Part shown: positions 18,847-28,102 of the stretch, in pieces
Numbering within the stretch: the first letter of the stretch is position 1
Layout of the letters: the number at the start of each line of letters is the position of its first letter
NCBI RefSeq assembly: GCF_000373965.1
Contig: NZ_KB892835.1
Coordinates: 341,668-405,081, forward strand
Origin: Uliginosibacterium gangwonense DSM 18521
GTDB lineage: Bacteria > Pseudomonadota > Gammaproteobacteria > Burkholderiales > Rhodocyclaceae
Direction of reading: 5' to 3'
DNA length: 63,414 nt
Notes under the pieces: generated by a model
What the model was told of the DNA's origin: nothing
Databases searched by the model: none
Seen by the model: only the letters and a program-made list of their open reading frames with translations
Program-made: the position numbers and the translations under genes

Positions 18847-20388
18847 ATGATGAATCAACGAACCTTTCGCGTACTGATTGCCGATGACATGCAGGCCAAT
18901 CGGGCGCTGCTGCGCGCCTATCTTGGCCGCATGGGTTTCGAGACCCTGATGGCTGAGGACGGCGAGCAGGCCATCGCGATGTTCTATGAGCACCTGCCCG
19001 ACATCGTGCTGATGGACCTGATGATGCCCAAGGTGGATGGTTTTGAAGCGATCCGACGTATCCGCGCGACCGAGATGGAGCGCTGGGTGCCGGTGGTGAT
19101 CGTCTCGGCCATGGATGCCGAATATGATGTGGTGCGCGGGCTGGAGAGCGGTGCAGATGATTACCTGACCAAGCCGCTGTCATACCAGATCTTTGCCGCC
19201 AAGATGCGCAATCTGGCGCGTTCCCTGGAATTCCAGGCCAGCCGTAAAGAAGCCATGCAGCGTGAGGCTGCTGTGGCCGATGCGATGGCCGACGGCGTGC
19301 TGACCTTTGATACGGCTTTTCTCGTGGTGGATGCCAACCGTGCTGCAGAGCAAGCCTTTGGCCGCCCACGCAACGAACTGGCGAGCTTCGACTTGCGCCT
19401 GCTGCTGGGTGAGCAGGACCGGGCCCACCTGGAGCAACAATTCCTGCAATACCTAGAGGGGGGGACGGAGCCTTTTATCGGCCATCAGCAGGAGGTCGTG
19501 GGGCTACGCCGCAGCGGCGAAGATTTCCCCATGGAATTGTGCGTGACCGAACTGCCGGTGACCGATACCCGCCTGTTCTTGGCCACTGCCCGGGACATCA
19601 GCCAACGCAAGTATGTGGAATCCCTGCTGGCCGACAAGACCTCACGCTTGCAGCAATATCATGACGAAGCTGAAGCCGAGGCGGAACTTGCCAAGGACAT
19701 CATGGAGCGCCACATCCGCCGCGACATGCTGACCCAGAGCGGCGTGCGTTCTTGGGTGAGTCCGACGCAGCGTTTCTCGGGCGACATCGTGCTGGCCGCC
19801 CGCTCCAACAGCAATGTGCTCTACGCCATGCTCGCCGATGCCACGGGGCATGGGCTGGCGGCCGCCCTGAGTGGACTCACCATTGTGAATGACTTCTACC
19901 ATGCCGTTGAGCAGGAAATGCCCATTGCGAACATGGTGGTCGACATCAACAATGCGCTACGCAAACTCTTGCCGGTTGGCCGTTTTGTCTCGGCGGCCAT
20001 GTTGTGTGTAGATCAGAACACGGGGCGAGGAGGCATGTGGGTCGGCGGGGTGCCTGATGTGCTGCAACTGGACGTTGTCGGTTCCGTTGTGCAACGTTTC
20101 TCTTCCAAGCAATTGCCGCTGGGGGTGGTGCGCATGGAGTTGGAAGACGCGGTGACCGAGCCCTTTGAATTGCAGCAAAACCAGCAATTGCTGCTCTGCT
20201 CTGATGGTGTGATTGAGGCGGCCTCTGCGGATGGACGTGTTTTTGAAAATGAAGGGCTGGAGAAGTCCCTTTATGGACACACGCCAGAGGAACGTCTGTT
20301 TGGTGTGATGGAGGCGCTGACGGCACACCTGGATGGCATTCCCGCGCATGATGACATCTCGATTCTGATGGTGGAACGCAAACCCTGA
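18847..20388 (+). CDS. Receiver-PAS-PP2C (RsbU/SpoIIE-type) phosphatase
   Basis: A 513-residue protein. The receiver (residues 8-125) has D13/D14, phospho-acceptor D57 (IVLMDLMMP) and K in YLTKPLS. A PAS domain spans about 145-265 (FDTAFLVVDANRAAEQAFGRP, then TARDISQRK), a coiled coil follows, and a PP2C-type serine phosphatase occupies about 300-510 with RFSGDIVLAARS, MLADATGHGLAAALS, LCSDGVIEA and AHDDISILMVE, which supply the metal-binding aspartates. It would dephosphorylate an anti-sigma factor antagonist in the cytoplasm. It lies 34 bases after the receiver-ATPase gene and ends at a strong terminator, so the three genes form one operon. Confidence 0.9.
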   Translation: MMNQRTFRVLIADDMQANRALLRAYLGRMGFETLMAEDGEQAIAMFYEHLPDIVLMDLMMPKVDGFEAIRRIRATEMERWVPVVIVSAMDAEYDVVRGLESGADDYLTKPLSYQIFAAKMRNLARSLEFQASRKEAMQREAAVADAMADGVLTFDTAFLVVDANRAAEQAFGRPRNELASFDLRLLLGEQDRAHLEQQFLQYLEGGTEPFIGHQQEVVGLRRSGEDFPMELCVTELPVTDTRLFLATARDISQRKYVESLLADKTSRLQQYHDEAEAEAELAKDIMERHIRRDMLTQSGVRSWVSPTQRFSGDIVLAARSNSNVLYAMLADATGHGLAAALSGLTIVNDFYHAVEQEMPIANMVVDINNALRKLLPVGRFVSAAMLCVDQNTGRGGMWVGGVPDVLQLDVVGSVVQRFSSKQLPLGVVRMELEDAVTEPFELQQNQQLLLCSDGVIEAASADGRVFENEGLEKSLYGHTPEERLFGVMEALTAHLDGIPAHDDISILMVERKP

Positions 20389-20415
20389 TTGTGACGACAG
20401 CATCAAGTCAAAGCG

Positions 20416-20449
20416 AAGGGGCTGCATCCTGATGCAGCCCCTTTTGTTT
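20416..20449. terminator. Terminator between the signalling operon and the convergent SpoIIAA-like gene
   Basis: A perfect 13-bp stem (AAGGGGCTGCATC / GATGCAGCCCCTT) with a two-base loop is followed by TTTTGTTT on the plus strand. The A-rich left edge could also help stop transcription from the minus strand. Confidence 0.85.
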
Positions 20450-20460
20450 GCACGCGGATG

Positions 20461-20844
20461 TCATTGAGGGGCGGCGTCTGCCGGGGGTTCTTCACCTGGT
20501 GAAACATACGGGCTTGTCAGCCAGCTGTTGGCCCGTGCTTCAGAGTCAAAAAGCTGGATATCGGCATCGACAAAGAGTTGCGAGAGGCAAGCCCCCCAAC
20601 CCACGAACGAGTCTTCCGAGATGACCGCAATCCGCCGGAAATCCTGGGCATGCTGATGGGCGTACTTCCACTCCTCAATCAAGGCGTCCAGCGATGTACC
20701 ACCCAGGTTGCGTAAATCCAACAGGAGATCCCGCTTGGCACCCAAGGCATCTGATTGGGCTTCAAAAGCTTTCAGGTCTGCCAGGGTCAGGCGCCCGAAG
20801 GCCCGCATCTCGATTCTGCCTTCCACTGTATTGGTCGTGATCAT
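20461..20844 (-). CDS. SpoIIAA-like (STAS/SEC14 fold) protein
   Basis: A 127-residue protein of the SpoIIAA-like family: GRLTLADLKAFEAQ near residue 17, then KRDLLLDLRNLGGTSLDALIEEW and AHQHAQDFRRIAVISEDSFVGWG, ending IQLFDSEARANSWL. The ATG at 20844 has GGAG upstream; the frame is open 16 codons further. Members of this family resemble anti-sigma antagonists in fold but many are not known phosphorylation targets. Here the residues after the LDLRNL strand include a Thr-Ser pair that could be a phospho-site. Convergent with the receiver-PP2C gene, so a functional link is suggested only by proximity. Confidence 0.75.
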   Translation of the reverse strand: MITTNTVEGRIEMRAFGRLTLADLKAFEAQSDALGAKRDLLLDLRNLGGTSLDALIEEWKYAHQHAQDFRRIAVISEDSFVGWGACLSQLFVDADIQLFDSEARANSWLTSPYVSPGEEPPADAAPQ

Positions 20845-21019
20845 GGTGTGTCGTCTCCGCCTGTTATGTGTATGCCAAGAATCCGCCTGCAACGCCAGCG
20901 TGGGCTTGTGATCAGCACTGTGCTTTTGTCACAGATCGTAAACAGGTTCTGAAGAGGCTATCGCCCCTTGCCCTTTTGTTCACTATAGACAGTGGAATGG
21001 TCATTGCCCAAGGCGGGCC

Positions 21020-21877
21020 TCAATCCTGCTCCTTGGCGCCTTGCCACGCAGCCGGGTGGATGGTGGTGAGGCAGGCGGCGATCACCACCAGCATGCCCAG
21101 CCACGATACGGCATCTAGGTGATCCCCCAGCACGAACATGCCATACAGGCTGGAGAACACCACCGTCAGGTAGCCCAGACCGGCTGTCACTAATACCCGG
21201 CCTTTGCCAAATGCCCGCGATAGCGCCAACTGCCCCAAACCGCCCAGCACGCCTACGCAAACCAGAAAGAGAACCTGCTGTACGCTGGCTTCTGTGGCCT
21301 GATTGGGAAACAGAAACGCAAAAGGGAGGGACAGCACACTATTGGTGGCCGAAAAGATGAACACCGTCCGCCATTCCGGCTCCCCCGCACGCCCCAACTC
21401 ACGCAGATTCAATTGTGCGATGCACGACATGAAACCCGAGCATAGCCCCAGCACGCCACCGAGCCATTGCTGGGCGGAAATCGCAGGTTGCAGGATCATA
21501 CCCACCCCCACAAAGCCCATGGCCAACGCAAACAGAATCAATAGCGGTGGGCGTTGCCGGAAAGACAGGAACAGCGCCATGAACAGGGTCGAGGTATTGT
21601 TCAGCGTGACGGCCGCAGCCAGAGGCAGGAGTGAGATTGCTGTGAAGTACAACAGCATTCCGATTGTGCCTGCGCTTGAGCGGTACAGGTGGGAACGCCA
21701 GAATGGAGTCCGCAGGGTGAAACGGTGGGCCAGTATCCATGCTCCGATCATCAGCATGGGGATGAAACCGCGTGCAAAAACGGCCTGACCCAGATTGAAG
21801 TGGGAGCCGGAGAGTTTGACGCACAAGCCCATGCTGGCAAACAGCAAGCTCGAAATGGGCATCCAGAGCAGATTCAT
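21020..21877 (-). CDS. DMT-family (EamA) inner-membrane transporter
   Basis: A 285-residue protein with about ten hydrophobic segments in two EamA repeats, starting MNLLWMPISSLLFASMGLCVKL. GGAGGGTGGGC directly precedes the ATG at 21877; the frame remains open well upstream into the isocitrate lyase gene, but that part is not transporter-like. EamA proteins export small metabolites such as amino acids, but the substrate cannot be predicted. It lies downstream of aceA with a terminator between, so it is probably a separate unit. Confidence 0.85.
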   Translation of the reverse strand: MNLLWMPISSLLFASMGLCVKLSGSHFNLGQAVFARGFIPMLMIGAWILAHRFTLRTPFWRSHLYRSSAGTIGMLLYFTAISLLPLAAAVTLNNTSTLFMALFLSFRQRPPLLILFALAMGFVGVGMILQPAISAQQWLGGVLGLCSGFMSCIAQLNLRELGRAGEPEWRTVFIFSATNSVLSLPFAFLFPNQATEASVQQVLFLVCVGVLGGLGQLALSRAFGKGRVLVTAGLGYLTVVFSSLYGMFVLGDHLDAVSWLGMLVVIAACLTTIHPAAWQGAKEQD

Positions 21878-21940
21878 TGCCCACCCTCCGGCGCGATCTG
21901 CCTGTGGATTTGCAGGGGTAGGGCAAAGAAAAGGGGCAAG

Positions 21941-21978
21941 AAAAAGCCGCGCAAGGCGGGAATGCCTGGATGCGCGGC
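21941..21978 (-). terminator. Terminator downstream of aceA
   Basis: On the minus strand an 8-bp stem (GCCGCGCA / TGCGCGGC, 17-base loop) is followed by TTTTTCTT. It lies about 95 bases after the aceA stop and overlaps the region upstream of the DMT transporter gene. Confidence 0.65.
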
Positions 21979-22070
21979 GAAACGGGGAGAGAAACACCAG
22001 GATTGGCACGAAGCCTCGCTCCGTGCCCAATACCTCTGCCCACGCCCCGTAGTGGGAAAAACAAAGCCGA

Positions 22071-23372
22071 TCAGTGCTTGTCGAAGAACTGCTCGTTCTC
22101 CGTCGAACCCTTGAGTGCCGTGGTGGACGATTGCCCGCCCTCGATGCATTGTGTAACCACGTCGAAGTAACCTGTGCCCACCTCGCGCTGATGCTTGACG
22201 GCGGTAAAGCCCTTTTCGGCTGCGGCAAACTCCGCCTGCTGCAGTTCGACAAAAGCACTCATGTTCTGCCGCGCATACCCGTAGGCGAGGTTGAACATCG
22301 AGTAGTTCAGGCTGTGGAAGCCGGCCAGTGTGATGAACTGGAACTTGTAACCCATTGCTCCCAGTTCGCGCTGGAATTTGGCAATGGTGGTGTCGTCGAG
22401 ATTCTTTTTCCAATTGAACGAGGGCGAGCAGTTGTAGGCCAGCATCTTGCCGGGGAACTGCTTGTGAATGGCTTCCGCAAAGGCACGAGCATACGCCAGA
22501 TCGGGCTTGCCGGTCTCGCACCAGATCAAATCGGCCCAAGGCGCATATGCCAGCCCCCGCGAAATGGCTTGCTCCAGGCCAGGGCGAGTGCGGTAGAAGC
22601 CTTCCACCGTGCGCTCCCCTGTGCAGAATGACTTGTCGTTGTCATCCACGTCTGAAGTCAGCAGGTCCGCTGCTTCTGCATCGGTACGGGCCACCAGCAC
22701 CGTGGGTACGCCCAGCACATCCGCTGCCAGACGGGCCGCCACCAGTTTGGCGACGGCTTCGCGGGTGGGGACCAGCACCTTGCCCCCCATATGCCCACAC
22801 TTCTTGACTGACGCCAGTTGATCTTCAAAGTGCACGCCTGCGGCACCGGCTTCAATCATTGCCTTCATCAGTTCAAACGCATTGAGTACGCCACCAAATC
22901 CCGCTTCGGCATCCGCCACGATGGGCGCGAAGTAATCCACCCAGCCTTCATCGCCGGGGTTTTTGCCTTCCGACCACTGGATCTGGTCCGCGCGGGTAAA
23001 GGTATTGTTGATCCGGCGCACCACGGCAGGCACTGAATTGGCGGGGTAGAGTGACTGATCCGGGTACATCTCGCCAGCAAGGTTGGCATCCCCCGCCACT
23101 TGCCAGCCTGAGAGATAGATGGCCTTCAAACCGGCCTTGACCTGTTGCATGGCCTGGTTGCCTGTGAGTGCCCCCAGTGCATTGATGAAGGATTCCTGGG
23201 TGATCAATTGCCAAAGTTTTTCCGCCCCCTGCCGGGCCAGGGTGTGTTCCACCTGCACAGAACCCCGCAGGCGAATCACCTCTTCAGCCGAATAGGCGCG
23301 TTGGATATTGGCCCAGCGTGGATTGTTTTTCCAGTCTTGTGCCAATTGGGCAATCTGTTCACTGCGATTCAT
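22071..23372 (-). CDS. aceA: Isocitrate lyase
   Basis: A 433-residue enzyme that splits isocitrate into glyoxylate and succinate, the first step of the glyoxylate shunt used on acetate and fatty acids. The catalytic signature KKCGHMGGK with its active-site Cys is present, as are the metal-site region DAEAGFGG and the C-terminal [10 protein letters not shown] block. Length matches the E. coli-type enzyme. GGAGAC precedes the ATG. Malate synthase is not in the window. A near-perfect palindrome lies about 75 bases upstream. Confidence 0.97.
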   Translation of the reverse strand: MNRSEQIAQLAQDWKNNPRWANIQRAYSAEEVIRLRGSVQVEHTLARQGAEKLWQLITQESFINALGALTGNQAMQQVKAGLKAIYLSGWQVAGDANLAGEMYPDQSLYPANSVPAVVRRINNTFTRADQIQWSEGKNPGDEGWVDYFAPIVADAEAGFGGVLNAFELMKAMIEAGAAGVHFEDQLASVKKCGHMGGKVLVPTREAVAKLVAARLAADVLGVPTVLVARTDAEAADLLTSDVDDNDKSFCTGERTVEGFYRTRPGLEQAISRGLAYAPWADLIWCETGKPDLAYARAFAEAIHKQFPGKMLAYNCSPSFNWKKNLDDTTIAKFQRELGAMGYKFQFITLAGFHSLNYSMFNLAYGYARQNMSAFVELQQAEFAAAEKGFTAVKHQREVGTGYFDVVTQCIEGGQSSTTALKGSTENEQFFDKH

Positions 23373-23707
23373 GTTTGTCTCCGTTGGTTATATAGATGAC
23401 CGGCTGATATTTTTTTCCCGATCAAGAACAGTATAGAAACAAAAGTGCTGCGTCGCAGCAAAATGTCCGTAAGGGCTTGTTCTAATTGCAGATCGTGCCC
23501 GTCATGTTTCTCGTATTCCCATAATCGCCGTGAGAGGCGCCATGCCTTTGTCCTGGTTCATGTCTGGCTCGTTGCGGAGGCGGTGTTTTCGCCGAGCGAT
23601 GTTTAACTAAAGCGTTATACGGACGTAACAATCAAAACGGATCATCCCCGGCTTGCCAAATCACCAAACCGCCTCTGCGGCGGAAAATCACGGGGAGTGA
23701 TCGATCT
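23373..23707. promoter_or_regulatory. Divergent promoter region aceA / acid phosphatase
   Basis: This 335-base gap contains no gene. At 23446-23460 it carries the palindrome TGCTGCGTCGCAGCA (7-1-7), about 75 bases upstream of aceA, a plausible operator. The core CTGC-N3-GCAG resembles the arrangement reported for PhaR in Paracoccus, but many regulators bind such dyads. Just before the phosphatase start a short GC stem (CCGCCTCTGCGGCGG) lies in the leader. Confidence 0.4.
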
Positions 23708-25690
23708 ATGCAGTTGGAATCAATGTTTCGCCCTCAAAGCATCAGCGTAGCGGTATTTGCGGCGCTGTGCCTGGTGGCCTGTGGTGGGAATAGCAGCAGT
23801 AGCGACAACACCAGTAGCGTCGTCAATTCTGCTTACACCATTCCGGCTGAGCCGCAGGGGGTGGGTTCGGTGGAGAGTGCCGACCCTGCCAGCGGGGTGG
23901 CTGCCTATGTCGACAATGGCGCCACCAATGTGCGTGGTGATGGTTGCCATGCCACAGTAGATACCAATGCAGGGGTGCGCGTTGTCAGCGGCTTTCTGGA
24001 TATCTGGACGCCCAGCACCCTGCTTGTGGATGCAGGGGTGACGGCCGCAGCGACATCGACATGCCCGGCCATTACCGCTTCAAGCTGGACGGGCATTCCG
24101 GGGGATGCCAGCGATGGCACCATCAAGAATGCCACCGTGCACGCAGCCAACGTCGCCTATGTGGAAACGCTGACGGCTGCCCGTACCTCCGACCAGGAAC
24201 TGGCCGCTTATCTGGATGACCGTCGCCAAAAAGGCTATAGCGTCTCCGATAGCTTGGGGCCGCTGACGACCGCTTGGCGTGCTGGCACCCAGCAGACCAC
24301 GTCGATTACCAGTATCGCCTCGGATGCCACCACCGTGCTGTATAACGACACGGGCAACAACCTGGGGGTGGGTTCCTCCACCAACAGTAATATGGGTTCC
24401 GTTGTCGATTTCATCGGTGCAATGGGCACCGACGCGTCCACCGAACCGGCCAAGCGTTTCTTCAAATATGCCCGTCCCTGGCGTTGGAGCAGCAAGGTCG
24501 TTGTTGCCCCCTCACTGGTTCCTGCCAAGAGTTCCAGCCCTGCGACCGATGGTGGTTTCATCAGCGGCCACTCCGCAGAAGGCTGGCGTGACGCGCTAGC
24601 GATGGCCTACGTGGCGCCGGAGCGCTTCCAGGAGATCATCTCCCGCGCGGCAGAGCTGGGTGAAAACCGCATCATGGCAGGTATGCATTCACCATTGGAT
24701 GTCATGGGCGGGCGCATCCAGGCCGTTGCTGTAGCGGCCTACAATATGAACAAGGCATCCAATGCCACGCTCAAGACCACTGCCTACAATCAAGCCCATA
24801 CATGGCTGGAGGCGCAGGCAGGCGTGAGTACGGCGGCTGACTTGAACACGGTGGCCCACTCCGGCACGACCGCAACAGATCGGTTTGCTGACTACGCGAC
24901 GAACAAGGCGAACTTCGCCAAGCGCATGACGTTTGGCTTCTCTCCGATTGCCAGCACCACGGTTGCCCCTGTTGTGCCGAAAGGCGCGGAAGTTCTTCTG
25001 GAAACCCGCCTGCCGTACCTGAGCTCAGCCCAACGACGGGTTGTGCTCAAGACCACGGAAATGAGTTCCGGTTATCCCGTGATGGATGATGCCGAAGGTT
25101 GGGGGCGCCTGAACCTGTTTGCCGCTGCCGATGGTTATGGCGCCTTCAATGGCGATGTGACGGTCAGCATGGATGCCACCCAGGGCGGTTTCAACGCCCA
25201 GGATAGCTGGAAGAACAACATCACAGGTGTTGGCAAGCTGACCAAGCAAGGCACGGGAACCCTGCGTCTGGTGGGTACCAATACCTACACAGGGGGCACC
25301 AAGCTCGAAGGTGGGGTGCTGGCTGCGGACTCGGCAGCGGCCTTTGGCAAGGGCGATGTCTACATCAGCGGGGGCACGCTGCTCTCCAATGTGGCAGGTT
25401 CCCTGAGCATTACCGGCAACCTGACCCAGCTGTCATCTTCTACCCTGACGGTGGCCATGAACGCCAGCAGCCAGGGCTCAATCTCCGTGAGTGGTATTGC
25501 CACGCTGGCAGGAGGTGCCTTGCACGTCACCTTCCCCGCCACCTACAAACCGGCCGTGGGAGACACCATTACGGTGCTGAGCGCAGGCACACGTTATGGC
25601 AGCTTTACCTCCATCACGGTGGATGGTTTCAGCAAGGTGACACCGGTCTACACTAACACGGGCGTTCAGCTGAAGATCGTCGCCATCTGA
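23708..25690 (+). CDS. PAP2-family acid phosphatase lipoprotein with an autotransporter-type strand repeat
   Basis: A 660-residue exported lipoprotein: lipobox LVAC with Cys25, followed by a Gly/Ser-rich linker, and no Asp at +2, so it probably goes to the outer membrane. Residues about 230-350 hold the PAP2 phosphatase/haloperoxidase signature: KRFFKYARPWRW, SPATDGGFISGHSAEGW and ENRIMAGMHSPLDVMGGR, which supply the Lys/Arg, His and Arg-His phosphate-binding residues. Residues about 500-600 contain an autotransporter-associated strand repeat (GTLRLVGTNTYTGGTKLEGG, then GDVYISGGTLLSN). No C-terminal beta-barrel domain is visible. GGGGAG lies 13 bases before the ATG. It likely frees phosphate from organic esters at the cell surface. 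Confidence 0.85.
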   Translation: MQLESMFRPQSISVAVFAALCLVACGGNSSSSDNTSSVVNSAYTIPAEPQGVGSVESADPASGVAAYVDNGATNVRGDGCHATVDTNAGVRVVSGFLDIWTPSTLLVDAGVTAAATSTCPAITASSWTGIPGDASDGTIKNATVHAANVAYVETLTAARTSDQELAAYLDDRRQKGYSVSDSLGPLTTAWRAGTQQTTSITSIASDATTVLYNDTGNNLGVGSSTNSNMGSVVDFIGAMGTDASTEPAKRFFKYARPWRWSSKVVVAPSLVPAKSSSPATDGGFISGHSAEGWRDALAMAYVAPERFQEIISRAAELGENRIMAGMHSPLDVMGGRIQAVAVAAYNMNKASNATLKTTAYNQAHTWLEAQAGVSTAADLNTVAHSGTTATDRFADYATNKANFAKRMTFGFSPIASTTVAPVVPKGAEVLLETRLPYLSSAQRRVVLKTTEMSSGYPVMDDAEGWGRLNLFAAADGYGAFNGDVTVSMDATQGGFNAQDSWKNNITGVGKLTKQGTGTLRLVGTNTYTGGTKLEGGVLAADSAAAFGKGDVYISGGTLLSNVAGSLSITGNLTQLSSSTLTVAMNASSQGSISVSGIATLAGGALHVTFPATYKPAVGDTITVLSAGTRYGSFTSITVDGFSKVTPVYTNTGVQLKIVAI

Positions 25691-25725
25691 TCGACAGGAT
25701 TTTCTCTCTTCCTTGATGGAATATT

Positions 25726-25749
25726 CCCCGGCCCAGGCCGGGGTTTTTT
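25726..25749 (+). terminator. Terminator of the acid phosphatase gene
   Basis: An 8-bp GC stem (CCCCGGCC / GGCCGGGG) with a two-base loop is followed by six T residues, 35 bases after the stop. Confidence 0.9.
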
Positions 25750-25765
25750 ATTGGGCGATCACCAA

Positions 25766-25802
25766 GAAAAAGCCGGAAGGCTCTGGCGAGAGACTTCCGG
25801 CT
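25766..25802 (-). terminator. Terminator of the clpS-clpA operon
   Basis: On the minus strand AGCCGGAAG / CTTCCGGCT forms a stem with a further short inner stem (TCTC / GAGA), followed by TTTTT, about 27 bases after the clpA stop. Confidence 0.85.
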
Positions 25803-25828
25803 TTTGGAGGATGCTTGCGGCAAGCCGA

Positions 25829-28102
25829 TCAGGCGTGGGCTTCTTCCTCTTCGAAGTCGAGGGTGACCTTGCCCTCGTCGTCGATGGTGATGTTGACCTT
25901 GCCACCATTGGCCAGGCGCCCAAACAGCAATTCGTCGGCCAGTGCAGAGCGGATCGAATCCTGGATCAGCCGGGCCATGGGGCGGGCGCCCATCAGGGGG
26001 TCGAAGCCCTTTTCGGCCAGCCAGGCACGCAGGTTTTCGCTGAAGGTGGCATCCACCTTCTTTTCCTGCAACTGGCTTTCGAGCTGGAGCAGGAACTTGT
26101 CGACCACCCGCATGATGATTTCGCGGTCCAGCGGACGGAAGGAGATGATCGCATCAAGCCGGTTACGGAATTCCGGTGTGAATACGCGCTTGATCTCGCC
26201 CATCTCGTCGCCCACCTCACGCGTGGAGGTAAAGCCCAGCGTGGCCTTCTGGATGGTTTCCTGTCCCGCATTGGTCGTCATGATGACAATGACGTTGCGG
26301 AAATCGGCCTCGCGTCCGTTGTTGTCGGTGAGCTTGCCATGGTCCATCACCTGCAACAGGATGTTGTAGATGTCCGGATGGGCTTTTTCGATTTCGTCGA
26401 GCAACAACACGCAATGCGGCTTCTTGGTGACGGCCTCGGTGAGCAGCCCGCCCTGATCGAAGCCCACGTATCCCGGCGGCGCGCCGATGAGACGGCTGAC
26501 CGCATGGGGTTCCATGTACTCGGACATGTCAAAGCGGATCAGCTCAATGCCCATCGTATAGGCCAGCTGGCGGGCGACTTCGGTCTTGCCGACCCCAGTG
26601 GGGCCGGAGAACAGGAAGCTGCCGATAGGCTTCTGCGGATTGCCCAGGCCGGAGCGTGACATCTTGATTGCACGGGCCAGTGCATCGATGGCGGCATCCT
26701 GGCCGAAGACCATGTTCTTCAGGTCCCGGTCCAGCTTGGCCAGCGCGGCGCGGTCGTCATTGGAAACCGAGCGTGGCGGGATGCGGGCAATCTTGGCCAC
26801 GATCTCTTCAATCTCGTTCTTGCCAATGGTCTTCTTCTGCCGACTCTTGGGCAGGATGCGCTGCGCGGCCCCGGCTTCGTCGATCACATCAATCGCTTTG
26901 TCGGGCAGATGGCGGTCGTTGATGAAGCGCGCCGACAGCTCCGCTGCGCTGGTGATGGCCGCAGCGGAATACTTGACGCCGTGATGCTCTTCAAAGCGCG
27001 ACTTCAACCCCTTGAGGATTTCAATGGTTTCGGATACCGAAGGCTCATGCACATCTACCTTCTGGAAGCGGCGGGAGAGGGCATGATCCTTCTCGAAGAT
27101 GTTGCGGAACTCGGTGTAGGTGGTCGCCCCAATGCACTTGAGCTGGCCGGAGGACAGCGCAGGTTTGAGCAGGTTGGAAGCATCCAGCGTACCGCCCGAT
27201 GCAGCGCCCGCCCCGATCAGGGTGTGGATCTCGTCAATGAACAGGATCGCGTTCTGGTGCTCCACCAATTGCTTGAGCACAGCCTTGAGGCGTTGCTCAA
27301 AGTCGCCCCGGTACTTGGTGCCCGCCAGCAGCGAGCCCATATCGAGCGCATACACCTGGGCATCGGCCAACACTTCGGGCACGCGGCCTTCGATGATCAT
27401 GCGGGCCAAGCCTTCGGCAATGGCCGTTTTGCCCACGCCCGCTTCGCCCACCAGTAAGGGGTTGTTCTTGCGGCGACGGCACAGGGTCTGGATCACGCGT
27501 TCCAGTTCCTGGCTGCGCCCGATCAAGGGGTCGATCTTGCCCACCAGCGCCTGTTGGTTCAGGTTCTGGGTGTAGCTCTCCAGGGCGCCACCCGCATTCG
27601 GGTTTTCGGCCTCGCCACCTTCCCCCGCTTCACCTTCGGAGGGCTTGGCTTGGGCGCTTGGTGCCCCGGGGGCTTTGGAAACCCCGTGGGAGATGAAGTT
27701 CACCACGTCCAGGCGGGAAACCCCTTGGCGTTGCAGGTAATACACCGCGTGTGAATCCTTCTCGCCGAAAATGGCGACCAGCACATTTGCGCCGTTGACC
27801 TCTTTCTTGCCCGAGGACTGCACATGCAGAATCGCCCGCTGGATGACGCGCTGGAACCCGAGGGTCGGCTGCGTGTCGATCTCATCCTGGCCGGATACTT
27901 TTGGGGTGTGCTCGCTGATGAAGGTGCTCAATTCCCGGCGCAGCTCATCAATATTGGCCGCGCAGGCACGCAGAACCTCGGCAGCAGAGGGGTTGTCGAG
28001 CAAAGCTAGCAGCAGGTGCTCGACCGTGATGAATTCGTGGCGGTTTTGCCGTGCCTCCACAAAGGCCATGTGCAGACTGACTTCAAGTTCCTGGGCAATC
28101 AT
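25829..28102 (-). CDS. clpA: ATP-dependent Clp protease ATP-binding subunit ClpA
   Basis: A 757-residue AAA+ unfoldase that feeds substrates to ClpP. The N-domain (residues 1-145) begins MIAQELEVSLHMAFVEARQ. AAA module 1 has Walker A GEAGVGKTAIAEG (about residue 215) and Walker B FIDEIHTLIGAG; module 2 has GPTGVGKTEVARQ and LLLDEIEKAHPDIYN, then a C-terminal D2-small domain. The end is Glu-rich (DFEEEEAHA). The start codon follows the clpS stop with no gap (TAAATG), so the adaptor and unfoldase are translationally coupled. Confidence 0.97.
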   Translation of the reverse strand: MIAQELEVSLHMAFVEARQNRHEFITVEHLLLALLDNPSAAEVLRACAANIDELRRELSTFISEHTPKVSGQDEIDTQPTLGFQRVIQRAILHVQSSGKKEVNGANVLVAIFGEKDSHAVYYLQRQGVSRLDVVNFISHGVSKAPGAPSAQAKPSEGEAGEGGEAENPNAGGALESYTQNLNQQALVGKIDPLIGRSQELERVIQTLCRRRKNNPLLVGEAGVGKTAIAEGLARMIIEGRVPEVLADAQVYALDMGSLLAGTKYRGDFEQRLKAVLKQLVEHQNAILFIDEIHTLIGAGAASGGTLDASNLLKPALSSGQLKCIGATTYTEFRNIFEKDHALSRRFQKVDVHEPSVSETIEILKGLKSRFEEHHGVKYSAAAITSAAELSARFINDRHLPDKAIDVIDEAGAAQRILPKSRQKKTIGKNEIEEIVAKIARIPPRSVSNDDRAALAKLDRDLKNMVFGQDAAIDALARAIKMSRSGLGNPQKPIGSFLFSGPTGVGKTEVARQLAYTMGIELIRFDMSEYMEPHAVSRLIGAPPGYVGFDQGGLLTEAVTKKPHCVLLLDEIEKAHPDIYNILLQVMDHGKLTDNNGREADFRNVIVIMTTNAGQETIQKATLGFTSTREVGDEMGEIKRVFTPEFRNRLDAIISFRPLDREIIMRVVDKFLLQLESQLQEKKVDATFSENLRAWLAEKGFDPLMGARPMARLIQDSIRSALADELLFGRLANGGKVNITIDDEGKVTLDFEEEEAHA

